From positions 124,001 through 188,000 of the forward strand of contig JACKDQ010000008.1 in assembly GCA_020633415.1 (NCBI GenBank): a stretch of 64,000 nucleotides of DNA, in the 5' to 3' direction. The position numbers and the translations under genes are program-made. This document shows, one piece after another, positions 7,339 to 16,685 of this stretch. Every line of letters begins with the position of its first letter. Position 1 is the first letter of the stretch. Source of the DNA: Deltaproteobacteria bacterium. Lineage in GTDB: Bacteria > Myxococcota_A > Polyangia > GCA-2747355. A model generated the notes under the pieces. That model had not been told where the DNA came from, searched no databases, and saw only the letters and a list, made by a program, of their open reading frames with translations.

Positions 7339-8949
7339 ATGCCTCGCCTAGGTACGCTTCGGGCGGTGAAGCAGTTTGGCAAATACCAGATCACCGAAGC
7401 GCTCGCCCATGGCGGGATGGCGGAGGTCTACCTGGCGACCGTCCACGGCGAGGCAGGCTTTGCCAAGCCAGTGGTGATCAAACGTTTGCATAGTCATCTG
7501 AGCCGTGACGAAGAGCTCGTTCGGATGTTGATCGACGAAGCGCGGATCACTGCCCAGCTCAATCAGAGCAACATCTGCCAAGTTCTCGATCTCGGCCTCG
7601 TCGACGGTAACTATTTCATCGCGCTAGAGTACGTTGCCGGGGCAGATTTGGCGGCGCTCAACCAGTCCTTTTGGGCCGAGCGGCGGCGGTTGCCCGATGC
7701 TGCAGCGCTCCACATCAGTTGTGAGGTGCTCTCAGGACTTCACTATGCACACACGCGTCACGGCACCGACGGAGAGCCATTGAACATCGTTCATCGCGAT
7801 GTCAGTCCGCAAAATATCCTCGTCTCGTATGAAGGCGACGTGAAGCTGACCGATTTTGGCATCGCCAAGGCTCGCAAGCGGTTGGTGGCGACCGAGTCAG
7901 GCGTCGTCAAAGGGAAGTTTCGCTACATGGCGCCGGAACAATCAGCCGGCGGCCCGATCGACCCTCGCACCGACGTTTTCGCCGCCGGGCTGGTACTCTA
8001 CGAGATGCTGCGCGGTGAGCCCCATCTCTGGGACTTGCCCGATGCGGAGGTTGTTCTTCGCATGCGCGACGTCGCTCTCGAACCGCTCGGCGCGCTTCGG
8101 CCCGATTTGCCCCCGGCGCTGGTCGATGTTGTCACCCGGGCGATGGCGCGTGACTCGCGCGAGCGCTTCAGCGATGCAGCGAGTTTTCGCCGCGCGCTGC
8201 TGCCGTTTCTCGGTAATGTCAGCACGGCGTTTGGCCGCAGCGATCTCGCCGCGTTGATGGCCGAGCGCTTTGCGGTACGCCGCGAACGCGCTGGGGTTGC
8301 GCGGCCGATGGCCCATGATCCGACCTTGCGCGACGACGCGGACTTGATCTCGACCGCTGGGCCGCGCGTTGAGTTGTCAGCCGATAGTAGCTTGCATCGG
8401 GCCGACACAGCGCAAGCGCCGTCTGGGCGATCGATCGCTTGGATCGGGCTAGCTGCGTTGTTTGCGACGTTGTTGGCGCTGGCGGCGTTCTTCGGCTATC
8501 GGCTAAAGGCTGCGGACGATCAACGGGCGCGCGACGCGGCGGTCGCTTCTCAGCGAGGCCGATCATCGATCGCCGGCGCCTCAACCCGCGCGGCGCTCTC
8601 GACGTCGACCTCGGCGCCTCCGGTCGACGCGCGAGTGAACGCCCGTGGGGCAGCTGATCCGCATGAGCGGCGCAATCTTCGCCTGCGTCGTCAACCCATC
8701 AGGCGCCGCGTACCGCCACTGCCCACTGCGGAGCCGACCGGGTTGTTGCGCGTCAACAGCTGGCGTCCCTTTCGGCTCTACATCGATGGATATCTGCGCG
8801 GCTTCGGGCGCAGTATGGAGCTGCGCATCAGTGCGGGCAGCTATCGGTTACGGATTTATTGGCCGCACGCCAAGCGCGGCAATCGCGAGCGCGTGATAGA
8901 GATCAAGCCCGGCGGTCGCCGCTCGATCCATTTTGCTAGTCCGCCGTAG
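7339..8949 (+). CDS. Membrane Ser/Thr protein kinase with PEGA-like C-terminus
   Basis: Hanks-type kinase of about 536 residues. Kinase domain about 14-290: Gly loop LAHGGMAEV (22-30), lysine in VVIKRL (Lys48), catalytic loop HRDVSPQN (152-159), DFG (172-174) and MAPE. The HRDVSPQN form is typical of myxobacterial kinases. A linker leads to a transmembrane segment at about 365-388, and the outer part ends in a PEGA-like beta domain (GLLRVNSWRPFRLYIDGYLRG region). It therefore resembles a membrane kinase with an extracytoplasmic surface domain. All catalytic residues are present. The start is uncertain: ATG 7339 is used, but TTG 7330 and a GTG just before the kinase domain are possible. It lies directly after the carrier protein, so it may be co-expressed with the cluster. 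Confidence 0.88.
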   Translation: MPRLGTLRAVKQFGKYQITEALAHGGMAEVYLATVHGEAGFAKPVVIKRLHSHLSRDEELVRMLIDEARITAQLNQSNICQVLDLGLVDGNYFIALEYVAGADLAALNQSFWAERRRLPDAAALHISCEVLSGLHYAHTRHGTDGEPLNIVHRDVSPQNILVSYEGDVKLTDFGIAKARKRLVATESGVVKGKFRYMAPEQSAGGPIDPRTDVFAAGLVLYEMLRGEPHLWDLPDAEVVLRMRDVALEPLGALRPDLPPALVDVVTRAMARDSRERFSDAASFRRALLPFLGNVSTAFGRSDLAALMAERFAVRRERAGVARPMAHDPTLRDDADLISTAGPRVELSADSSLHRADTAQAPSGRSIAWIGLAALFATLLALAAFFGYRLKAADDQRARDAAVASQRGRSSIAGASTRAALSTSTSAPPVDARVNARGAADPHERRNLRLRRQPIRRRVPPLPTAEPTGLLRVNSWRPFRLYIDGYLRGFGRSMELRISAGSYRLRIYWPHAKRGNRERVIEIKPGGRRSIHFASPP

Positions 8950-8950
8950 C

Positions 8951-10258
8951 CTAAGCGGCGATCTCGATGCGCTCTCGCGAATAGGGCGCGTCAAATGCGG
9001 CGAGGTCGACAGCGACTCCGCGTACGTACATTGCCCCGATACTTTCGCTGATCGTTGTCCACGGATCCCATGATTCGCGCAGCGTAGGTAGCCAGACGAG
9101 GTCTTGCATGTCGGGCAAGCACATCCGACCCATCGTCGAGAGATTGACGTGCGGACCAACCTCGACAAAGGTCTTGTGCTTGTCGCCGGTCAGCCGCTTG
9201 AGTCCGTCGGCGAAGCGCACCGTTTGACGCAGGTGCCGACGCCAATGGCTCGCGTCTGCGAGCTCGTCAGTGGCGTAGTCGCCGGTGACGTTGGAGACTA
9301 GCGGGATCTTCGGCGAGCCTGCGGTGCCCGCTTGACGCACTGCTTGCTCGAAGTCGTCGAGGATCGGGTCGAGCAACACTGAGTGCGCCGCGCTGGGAAT
9401 CTTGACCTTGCGCACGACGAGGTTCCCGCGCTTGGCGACTTCGGGGTGACTTTTCATTTTGAGCAGCGCCATCGCCAGGCCCTTCTTGGTGCCGGCGATC
9501 GTGATGTTCTCGGGTCCGTTGATCGCTGCGATCGATATCTCGCTGCCCAGGTCCTCCAATGCTGCTTTGACTGGCCCCTCCGGAGCAAAGACGAGCGCCG
9601 TCGCGCCCTCGACGGTCAGCGAACTCAGCAGCTCGCTGCGTCGGCAGACGATGTGGATGCCCTGTTCGAGTGTCAAGGCGCCGGCCGCGTAGGCAGCAGC
9701 GTATTCTCCAGTGCTGTGGCCCATCACGGCGGCGGCAGATACGCCGAGGGCTTTCCAGAGATCGGCTAGGGCTGCCTCCAGTACGAACAGTGAGATCTGG
9801 GTCTTCGTTATCGGGAGGTCGCTGGCGGGAGGCTCGGCCTCGAAAAGCATCGAGAGACGGCTAGGGTCATCGATCAGCTCGCGTGCACGATCGATGCAGT
9901 TTTTGAAAGCAGGATGTGTCTGGTAAAACGCATGCCCCATTTGTGCGTACTCGGCGCCCTGTCCGCTAAACAGCAACACCGGGCCCGGTGTTGCTATTGT
10001 CGCTTGACCTGAGACGAGGCCGAAATCTTCCTTGCCGGCATCAAAGGAATCCAATCGACCTACAGCTTGCTCGACGGATTCGGCAACAACCGCAACGCGA
10101 AAACGATCGGCTGCGTCGTCGGCATTGAGTGTATAAAACGCATTTGCCAGCGCGTCATCTGACATCCCTGCGATGGACTGCCGCACTTTTTTTGCGCGTT
10201 CTTTGAGCGCGCTGTCGCTGGGGGCGGAAAGGACGAGCAAGTGATTGGGTCGTTTCAT
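8951..10258 (-). CDS. Discrete PKS-type acyltransferase
   Basis: A 435-residue stand-alone acyltransferase with an N-terminal linker (1-90) like that preceding AT domains in modular PKSs, suggesting descent from a PKS module. The fold markers are LLFSGQGAEYAQMG (about 95-108), the nucleophile Ser182 in GHSTGEYAAA, and His292 in PSAAHS. The position that usually reads HAFH (malonyl) or YASH (methylmalonyl) reads SAAH, so its acyl group is hard to predict. It could supply an extender unit in trans, move the pyrrolyl group from the carrier to the PKS, or hydrolyse stalled chains. Its stop codon lies one base from the kinase stop on the other strand. It is downstream of the adenylation gene by 8 bases, an operon pair. 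Confidence 0.85.
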   Translation of the reverse strand: MKRPNHLLVLSAPSDSALKERAKKVRQSIAGMSDDALANAFYTLNADDAADRFRVAVVAESVEQAVGRLDSFDAGKEDFGLVSGQATIATPGPVLLFSGQGAEYAQMGHAFYQTHPAFKNCIDRARELIDDPSRLSMLFEAEPPASDLPITKTQISLFVLEAALADLWKALGVSAAAVMGHSTGEYAAAYAAGALTLEQGIHIVCRRSELLSSLTVEGATALVFAPEGPVKAALEDLGSEISIAAINGPENITIAGTKKGLAMALLKMKSHPEVAKRGNLVVRKVKIPSAAHSVLLDPILDDFEQAVRQAGTAGSPKIPLVSNVTGDYATDELADASHWRRHLRQTVRFADGLKRLTGDKHKTFVEVGPHVNLSTMGRMCLPDMQDLVWLPTLRESWDPWTTISESIGAMYVRGVAVDLAAFDAPYSRERIEIAA

Positions 10259-10266
10259 CTGTCTGC

Positions 10267-11757
10267 CTAGTCTGAGTATTCTTGTGCCAGCAGTCGTCGA
10301 TCGACTTTGCCGTTTCCGGTGCGAGGAAGCGACTCGCGATAGCGTACGACGTCGGGGATCATGTAGCGCGGCAATCGCGCCGCGCAGAATTGCTTGAGCT
10401 CGATTAGACTCGGTTTACGGTCGCGGTGTGCGACGATCGCCACCAGCTTGGCCGCGGGACCAACGCCCTTGACGATCGTTGCGACCTCGCGAACGTTCTG
10501 ATGTTGGCTGATCGCCGCTTCCACGTCGCCGAGCTCGACACGGTGGCCGCGGAGCTTGACCATGTGGTCTCGGCGACCGACGTAGTCGAATCCCCCATCA
10601 TCGCGAACGCGGACGACGTCACCGGTGTTGTAAGGGCCTTCTTGGGGCGGCTTGCCCCAGTAGCCGAGCATTACCGTCGGCCCATCGATCCAAAGTAGTC
10701 CTTCTTCTCCGACCCCCGCGACCTCTCCGTCGGACTTAACCGCCCAGGCGCGGTCCCCCGAAGCTGCGACGCCGATCGGCACCGAGAGCGCGTCTTCGGC
10801 GATCTGATCGACGCGCGCCGCTGTGCAGACGTTCGTCTCCGTGGGTCCGTAGTAGTTATAGAACGGAATGTCGGACCAGGCGGTGCGTAGCCGCTTGAGT
10901 TGTGCGATCGGAAAGGGCTCACCGGCGAAGATCAATGCCTTGAGTGGAGGTGGGGGGCGTTCGAGCAATCCTGCCATCTCCATCATCATCACCAGCGCGG
11001 AGGGCACCGAATACCAGATCGTTGGCTTTACGCCGTAGAGAAACTCCACCAGCTTGGACGGCTGATATGCTGAGGCCTCGTCGATGATCGCTACGCAGCC
11101 GCCCGAGCGGAAGGCCCCGTAGAGATCTAATACCGAGAGATCGAAGTGGAACGGCGCGTGGTTGCTGAAGCGATCCTCAGATGTTGCGCCCAACGATGCG
11201 ACTGCCCAGTCGACGTAGGCCAGCGCGTTGAGATGACTGATGCATACCCCCTTTGGGGTGCCCGTCGATCCCGATGTATAGAGGATGTAGGCCAGGTCGG
11301 TCTCTGCTCGCGGTTCCGCTGTCTCGGATGGTGCGACATTCGCGAGATCCTCCCAGCACGCATCACCTTGTTCTCCATCGACGACGATCGATTGGATAGG
11401 AAAGTCGGCGCTGGCCATCGGTAGTCGAGCAAGACGGTCGGCATCGGTGATCAGCATGCGCACCTGGCAGTCCGAAATGATCTGCCAAGCGCGTTGCGCT
11501 GGTGCGGTCGGATCGACGGGCACGTAGACCGCGCCACAACGCAGCGCGCCCTGAGTGGCGATTACGCTGTGCGTTGACTTGGCGAGATGAATCCCGACGC
11601 GGTCCCCGGGACGGACACCGAGTTCGCGCAAGAGTGTGGCGAGTTTGGCTGCTTGCTGGTCCAACTCGCTGTACGACAGCGTTCCATTCGGCGCGATCAC
11701 CGCCATCGCTTGAGGAGAACGGGCGACGGCAGCCAAAACAAGCTCGTGCAGGAGCAT
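10267..11757 (-). CDS. Prolyl-AMP ligase-like adenylating enzyme (PltF/RedM type)
   Basis: A stand-alone adenylation domain of 496 residues. Visible core motifs: LAYILYTSGSTGTPKGV (A3), FHFDLSVLDLYGAF (A4), NYYGPTETNVC (A5), GYWGKPP (A6), YNTGDVVR (A7), YVGRRDHMVKLRGHRVELGDVEA (A8, not given in full), and the late lysine in PRTGNGKVDRRLL (A10). It has no condensation or carrier domain. The A4 residues Asp-Leu and the later Leu are compatible with prolyl ligases of pyrrole pathways. With the neighbouring PltL-like carrier and PltE-like dehydrogenase, activation of L-proline and loading on the carrier is the best call. The frame is open to 11979, but the ATG at 11757 has GAGG upstream and begins the conserved domain. 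Confidence 0.85.
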   Translation of the reverse strand: MLLHELVLAAVARSPQAMAVIAPNGTLSYSELDQQAAKLATLLRELGVRPGDRVGIHLAKSTHSVIATQGALRCGAVYVPVDPTAPAQRAWQIISDCQVRMLITDADRLARLPMASADFPIQSIVVDGEQGDACWEDLANVAPSETAEPRAETDLAYILYTSGSTGTPKGVCISHLNALAYVDWAVASLGATSEDRFSNHAPFHFDLSVLDLYGAFRSGGCVAIIDEASAYQPSKLVEFLYGVKPTIWYSVPSALVMMMEMAGLLERPPPPLKALIFAGEPFPIAQLKRLRTAWSDIPFYNYYGPTETNVCTAARVDQIAEDALSVPIGVAASGDRAWAVKSDGEVAGVGEEGLLWIDGPTVMLGYWGKPPQEGPYNTGDVVRVRDDGGFDYVGRRDHMVKLRGHRVELGDVEAAISQHQNVREVATIVKGVGPAAKLVAIVAHRDRKPSLIELKQFCAARLPRYMIPDVVRYRESLPRTGNGKVDRRLLAQEYSD

Positions 11758-11885
11758 CGGTTCCTCATTTTTCTTGAACGATGACTCCAGGATGGGCCAT
11801 TGCGGGACGATTCGCAATACAGAGGATTCGCCGGTTCGCCGACAGTTTCGCGCAGCCGTTGCTCGAACGGTCCTGGTTGTGCGCT

Positions 11886-11902
11886 GTGGGTCTAGACCAC
11901 AC
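11886..11902. repeat. Imperfect palindrome in the divergent promoter region
   Basis: GGTCTAGACC at 11889-11898 is a perfect palindrome. GTG on its left (11886-11888) matches CAC on its right (11900-11902) if one A is bulged. It sits between the divergent adenylation gene and the PilZ-like gene, where an operator would be expected. No protein can be assigned. Confidence 0.35.
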
Positions 11903-11969
11903 ACCGGCGCGGCTGATAGCCGACAGTCGCGTCGCCGTGTTGCTTGCAGTCCGATAGTTGTGTGAAAAT

Positions 11970-13082
11970 ATGGCTGCAAATCAACCGCAGTTGAATAACG
12001 AAAGAAGCGTCGTGGACTCGCTCAAGCAAGGCGTTGTGCTCGTAGGGGACGATCGCGCTACCCGGCGTATTGAAGTCCTGTTGTCGATGTACTCGACGAT
12101 CAAGGTGATTCGTGTCGCCGACATCAACGACTGGCAGCCCCCGCCGGCCGATGGTCTGCGCATCGCCTGTTTCGTCGCGGGATCGAAGAACAAGGCCGAG
12201 GTCAATCGTATCTTGGCTGTGGCCGAGAGCGTTCCAGGAACCCCGACGGTGGTGTTCTTGGTCGCCAAACCCAGCCAGAAGGTTGCAGCTGCGCTGCGCG
12301 ACGCCAAAGATGAGGGGGCGGTATACGGCCGGCATCGACTGGCGATTCGCAGCGTAGAGGTCGTAATCGAGAGTATCGGTCTCCGTCTGCGCGTCCCGGT
12401 GACGAGCGTGTTTCATGGTCAATGTCGGCTTAGCGTGGGCGACTTCGAAGACCCGGTCGATGTCCATGATGTCGACATGCACGGCGCTTTGATCGTTGCG
12501 CCGTCCGACCTGCTGGAGCAGGGAAAGCCCGGCACGCTGACGCTCTCGAGCAGTGATCGCCTCTTCGCGCTGCCCTGTAGCGTTGAGTGCTGGGAGGCGC
12601 TAGACGACGGCATCGGGCGGGCGTTTGTGCGCTTTCTCGAGGTGGAAAAGCCGGTGCTCGATGAATTCGAGATGCTGATCTACCGTGCGGCCGAAGAGCT
12701 GGTCTCTAAGCATCGCCCACGTCAGCGGCGCGGACCGACTCGGCGAATTCCTCGTTACCCGGTAGCGTTCAAGGTCCAAGTGGTCGTTAGGCCAGTCGAG
12801 GGAAAGTCGAAATACTACTACCGCCTCGAGAACATCGGTCGGCGCGGGGCGGCCTTGTCATCGCCGGGCGATTTTGATCCAAAGCTAAACCAGGGCGACC
12901 AAGTCGAGGTGACTTTGTCCTGGAAACAGCATCGCGCCACAATGACGGCGGAGGTCGCTTGGGTTCGTCGGCCATCGGGTGCGATGAGTGGGGCATTGCG
13001 CGAACAGCGCCTGGGTTTGTCCTTTCCTGACTTGCCCCCGGTTCTCCAGGACCTTTTGGAACTGTGTCGCGAGTCGGCCTAG
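11970..13082 (+). CDS. PilZ-like regulator with N-terminal receiver-like domain
   Basis: About 370 residues in three parts. Residues 20-130 look like a degenerate receiver domain (GVVLVGDDRATRRIEVLL, then hydrophobic strands), without the usual Asp-Asp pocket. Residues 130-230 and 240-365 each look like PilZ-type beta barrels. The last contains RRIPR, an RxxxR motif, then ENIGRRGAAL, where the usual Asn-x-Ser-x-x-Gly has Gly for Ser. PilZ domains bind cyclic di-GMP through these motifs, so binding here is possible but not certain. It reads divergently from the adenylation gene and ends 18 bases before the TolC-like gene, so the two are probably co-transcribed. Confidence 0.65.
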   Translation: MAANQPQLNNERSVVDSLKQGVVLVGDDRATRRIEVLLSMYSTIKVIRVADINDWQPPPADGLRIACFVAGSKNKAEVNRILAVAESVPGTPTVVFLVAKPSQKVAAALRDAKDEGAVYGRHRLAIRSVEVVIESIGLRLRVPVTSVFHGQCRLSVGDFEDPVDVHDVDMHGALIVAPSDLLEQGKPGTLTLSSSDRLFALPCSVECWEALDDGIGRAFVRFLEVEKPVLDEFEMLIYRAAEELVSKHRPRQRRGPTRRIPRYPVAFKVQVVVRPVEGKSKYYYRLENIGRRGAALSSPGDFDPKLNQGDQVEVTLSWKQHRATMTAEVAWVRRPSGAMSGALREQRLGLSFPDLPPVLQDLLELCRESA

Positions 13083-13100
13083 CGAAGCGAGCATAGAGCG

Positions 13101-14636
13101 ATGAAGCGTGCGATCGTCGTAATCGGCTTGCAAATGTTTGCCATTGGCAGCGCATTCGCGGGCAGTGAGTCTCCCACCCCACTCAAGCTGTCGTTGACGG
13201 ATTGCCTGACCATCGCGCTCAAGGCCGACTCCAACATCCGTTTGCTGCGCCTCACTGCACTCGATGAGGCGCTGGATGTTGATGCGGAAGTCGGCCGATT
13301 TTTCCCGACGGTTAGCGCCTCGGTGCTGGGCTTTGTCGACCGGAACTTTCCGGTACGTGCCCAGAATGGGACGATTCTCGATCGACACCGTCGCTCACTG
13401 ACCTATGGCGCAGGTATTCAGGGGTTGACACCGATCGGCCTGACTTACGGCGTGGAGCTGTCGTCAGGAATCAACTGGAACTCGGCCGATTCATTCACCC
13501 GCTACGGCGCATCGCTCGAAGTGGTGCTGCGTCAGCCCTTGCTGCGAGGCGCGGGTATTGCTGCTAACCTTTATCGTCTGCGTGTGGCTAAGCTAGGCGC
13601 GCACCAGACCGAACAGGCGCTGCAAGTGCGGCGCAAGGACCTGTTCTTGCGCGTCGTCGCCGCCTACTGGGGGCTGTTTTCGCGCCGCGAAGAGTTGAAG
13701 ATTTCGAAGAAGTCGCTCGAGCTGGCCGAGGAGCAGCTCAAGGCTACCGAGAAGCGCGTCCGCCTCGGCAATCTATCGCCACTCGATTTGGTCGAGGCCA
13801 GAGCGGCGATCGCGGTTCGCAAGCAGGAGCGCGTGCGGGCGGCGCAGGCTGTGCTCGACGCGGAGCGAGCGTTGCTGCTGTTGCTCTACCGTCGCACCGC
13901 CCACGGCGAGACGATCGACCTACGGCGCCGCATCATTCCCGGTGATACATTGCGCCCCGTTGACGAGCGTCGCTCGCTGCACACCCTGATCGCAATCGCC
14001 GATACGAACCGTCCTGAGCTCAATGAGCTGCGCGTTAGAGTGCAGCGCGCTGAGTTACAGAAGGAGGGCAGCGAAAACAGCACGTTGCCCAGCCTCTCGT
14101 TTGACGTTGGCTTTGGCTCTTGGTCTGAGCCGGTCGACTTCTACGGCTTGCTTGGTGATGTCAACCGCGATCAGTCTGGAGCGTGGGGTGATCTGCTGAC
14201 GTTTCGGCGGCCTTATCTGCGCTTTGGACTGACATTCAGCCTGCCGCTTTCGGCGCGCGCGCGCGAGGTTACGTTTCAGCGCAGTGTCGTTGGCGTTCGG
14301 CGGGCGCGCGAATCCTTGGCGGCGCGACATGCCTCTTTGGCCGTCGAGGTTCGCGATGCCTATTTCCAGTTGCGTGACGCAGGCGAGCGCGTGGCCGCTG
14401 CGCGTGTGCGCGAAAAGCTCGCTGAGCAAAACCTCGACGCTATGGAAAAGAAGTTTCGCGGCGGCATTTCCACCAGCTTCGACGTGTTGCGCTCGCAGGT
14501 CGATCTTGCCAACGCCGGGAAAGATTTGGCGCAGGCTTTGACCCAACAGGCGGTCTTGCACGCCGAACTCGAGGCGAGCATTGGTCGCCTCGCTGCGCAC
14601 CTGGGTATGCCACACGGCAAGATGCTAACCCCTTAG
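13101..14636 (+). CDS. TolC-family outer-membrane efflux protein
   Basis: A 511-residue protein with a Sec signal (MKRAIVVIGLQMFAIGSAFAG, cleavage near 20) and the TolC/OEP pattern: long heptad-rich helices around 185-290 and 395-495 separated by strand regions, an N-terminal LSLTDCLTIAL segment like the LTL-EA-x-x-LAL start of the family, and a repeat of that architecture in the second half. TolC proteins form trimeric outer-membrane channels for export systems. No inner-membrane transporter or adaptor gene accompanies it here, so it must work with partners encoded elsewhere. Its place inside the biosynthetic cluster makes product export an attractive but unproven role. Confidence 0.88.
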   Translation: MKRAIVVIGLQMFAIGSAFAGSESPTPLKLSLTDCLTIALKADSNIRLLRLTALDEALDVDAEVGRFFPTVSASVLGFVDRNFPVRAQNGTILDRHRRSLTYGAGIQGLTPIGLTYGVELSSGINWNSADSFTRYGASLEVVLRQPLLRGAGIAANLYRLRVAKLGAHQTEQALQVRRKDLFLRVVAAYWGLFSRREELKISKKSLELAEEQLKATEKRVRLGNLSPLDLVEARAAIAVRKQERVRAAQAVLDAERALLLLLYRRTAHGETIDLRRRIIPGDTLRPVDERRSLHTLIAIADTNRPELNELRVRVQRAELQKEGSENSTLPSLSFDVGFGSWSEPVDFYGLLGDVNRDQSGAWGDLLTFRRPYLRFGLTFSLPLSARAREVTFQRSVVGVRRARESLAARHASLAVEVRDAYFQLRDAGERVAAARVREKLAEQNLDAMEKKFRGGISTSFDVLRSQVDLANAGKDLAQALTQQAVLHAELEASIGRLAAHLGMPHGKMLTP

Positions 14637-14665
14637 CGCCCATCGCTGTCGTCCGCCCCGGCTTC

Positions 14666-15811
14666 TTAGAGGCCGAGCGTTGCCGCTACCAGGTTGCGCT
14701 GAATTTCTGAAGTACCAGAAAAGATCGTGCTCGGTATCGCGTCGCGCAGCATTCGCTCGACGTGATATTCATCGACAACGCCGTTGCCGCCGAGCACGCG
14801 GATCGCGTCGATGCCGGACTGCACAGCAGCTTCACTTACGGCAATCTTGGCCAGCGCGATATCGGCGGTGGCATCGCGGCCCTGATCGCGGTTGAAGCAG
14901 GCCCGGTAGACCAATAGTCGGGCGGCTTCCAGTCGAAGTTTCATGTCGACGATACGATGAGAGACAGCCTGATACTTGCCGATCAGCTTTCCCCCTTGCT
15001 TGCGGGTCCTCGCATATTCGACGACCTGGTTGAGCTGGCGTTGCAGCATGCCGACATAGCAGGCGAACAGACAGGCACGCTCCCAGATCATCGATGAGCG
15101 AAAGATCATTCCGCCTTGGCCTTCTTCGCCCAGACGGTTTGCCACGGGAATCCGACAATCCTCGAAGTAGACCGCACCTGTTGGTGAGCTGCGCAATCCA
15201 ACCTTGTGAAACGGTTGACCGGTGGCAACGCCCTGACGATCTCTTTCCACCACGAATGCAGTGATTCCCATGTAGCCAAAGGCTGGGTTGGTCGTGGCAT
15301 AGGTCACAAAGACGTCACCGATCGGACCGTTGGTGACGTAGGTCTTCGCCCCGGAGATTACGTAGTCATCGCCATCACGGGTGGCGCGCGTCTTCATCGC
15401 GTGGATGTCCGAGCCTGCTTCGGACTCTGTTGCGGCGTTGGCAGCGACGAGCTCGCCGGCCGCCAACTTTCTCAGTAGCCGGCTCTTGAGCTCTTGCGAA
15501 CCAAACTCGTCGATCGGCGTCGCACAGGCGAACAGATGGGCTGCGACCGAAAAGACCAGGCCCATGTCGTGGCAACCCTGGCCGAAGGCTTCCATCGCCA
15601 ACGCCGTAGTGACCGCATCGTGTCCCATCCCACCGTATTCGCCGGCAATGTTGAGCCCAGTCAGACCGAACTCGGCGGCTTGCTGCCAGCCGTTTCGGTC
15701 AAATTGATGGGCTGCATCGCGCTCGCGCGGATCCTCGGCCAGTGCCTTGGAGGCAAACGCCAGCACGTTATCAAAGAGTTCGCGTTGATCGTCGGTTGGA
15801 TCGAAGTTCAT
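14666..15811 (-). CDS. Prolyl-PCP dehydrogenase-like flavoprotein (PltE/RedW type)
   Basis: Acyl-CoA dehydrogenase superfamily, 381 residues from the ATG at 15811, which has AGAGGA upstream (the frame is open to 15865). Family landmarks are GLTGLNIAGEYGGMG, the FAD-binding segment with ESEAGSDIHAMKT, WERACLFACYVGMLQRQ, and the C-terminal RVLGGNGVVDEY and IFSGTSEIQR. The pattern GCHDMGLVFSVAAHLFACA and the WERACLFA segment match what I recall of PltE/RedW, flavoenzymes that oxidise L-prolyl-S-PCP to pyrrolyl-2-carboxyl-S-PCP by four electrons. Context agrees: carrier and prolyl ligase are nearby. A general acyl-CoA dehydrogenase is the alternative. It is downstream of the thioesterase gene on the same strand. 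Confidence 0.85.
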   Translation of the reverse strand: MNFDPTDDQRELFDNVLAFASKALAEDPRERDAAHQFDRNGWQQAAEFGLTGLNIAGEYGGMGHDAVTTALAMEAFGQGCHDMGLVFSVAAHLFACATPIDEFGSQELKSRLLRKLAAGELVAANAATESEAGSDIHAMKTRATRDGDDYVISGAKTYVTNGPIGDVFVTYATTNPAFGYMGITAFVVERDRQGVATGQPFHKVGLRSSPTGAVYFEDCRIPVANRLGEEGQGGMIFRSSMIWERACLFACYVGMLQRQLNQVVEYARTRKQGGKLIGKYQAVSHRIVDMKLRLEAARLLVYRACFNRDQGRDATADIALAKIAVSEAAVQSGIDAIRVLGGNGVVDEYHVERMLRDAIPSTIFSGTSEIQRNLVAATLGL

Positions 15812-15877
15812 GCTGTCCTCTGGCTGTGCAATTCGATTATCGGAACAGAAGGCAAAACTAGGCAAGACCGGGGAGCA

Positions 15878-16627
15878 CTAAATCTCCGGTGCCGAAATTT
15901 CATCGAGCAGTGCCTGCTGATGCTGAGTCAGGTAGAAGTGGTCGCCGGCAAAGACCCGCGGTTCGCGCCAGTGCTCAGCCGAACAGAAATCACGCCAGCC
16001 AGTAAGGCTGCTCGTGGGAACCAGGGGATCATCATCGCCGCCGAGCACCGTTAGCGGGCAGTTGACCTGGTGGTCTCCTGTGAATTGGTAGCAGTAGGCC
16101 GCGATCAGATCGGCGCGGAGGATTGGCAAGAAGATCTCCAACATGTCCTTTTGGTCAATGATCGCCGGCGGCAGCATCCCGAAGGAGAGCACATGCTGGC
16201 GCAGCTGTTCGTCGGTGAATTTCTCCACGCCGGGGTCGTCAAAACCCGACCGTGGATTGCGACAGCCCGAGACGATCAACCGCGCGGGTGCCGGGATCTT
16301 CGCCTCGGCGAGGCGACGGCTGAGTTCAAACGCGATCAGCGCACCAAGGCTGTGGCCGAACAGCAGATACGGTGGTTGAAAGAGCGGCTCTAGTGCCTCG
16401 TGCGTAGCGGCCGCCGCCTGCTGGGCTGAGCGATAGGCGGGTTCGCGCATGCGCGCCCACCGCCCAGGAAGTTGGATCGCACAGAGATCGAATTGTTCTT
16501 GGAGTGCTTGTTGCCACGGGCGAAAGAACTGCGCAGAGCCACCCGCATGGTGGAAACAGAACAAACGCGGCTTGTCCGATAGCCGCGCCAGCGGAAGCCA
16601 CTTTCTTTGCGTCTCGAGGTCGATCAT
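15878..16627 (-). CDS. Type II thioesterase
   Basis: A 249-residue alpha/beta hydrolase of the type found in NRPS/PKS clusters. It has an N-terminal LFCFHHAGGSAQFF (oxyanion region), the nucleophile Ser93 in FGHSLGALIAF, the Asp in GGDDDPLV, and the His in AGDHFYL near the C-terminus, so the whole triad is present. Such enzymes release misprimed or stalled acyl groups from carrier domains. The PKS has no TE domain of its own, so this protein might also release the product; that is inference. It lies 66 bases upstream of the PltE-like gene on the same strand. Confidence 0.9.
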   Translation of the reverse strand: MIDLETQRKWLPLARLSDKPRLFCFHHAGGSAQFFRPWQQALQEQFDLCAIQLPGRWARMREPAYRSAQQAAAATHEALEPLFQPPYLLFGHSLGALIAFELSRRLAEAKIPAPARLIVSGCRNPRSGFDDPGVEKFTDEQLRQHVLSFGMLPPAIIDQKDMLEIFLPILRADLIAAYCYQFTGDHQVNCPLTVLGGDDDPLVPTSSLTGWRDFCSAEHWREPRVFAGDHFYLTQHQQALLDEISAPEI

Positions 16628-16685
16628 GCGCGAGCCCAGTTAGCGATGCGATCGCAGTCCGTTGCCGACGTCGCGGGTGTGGGTT

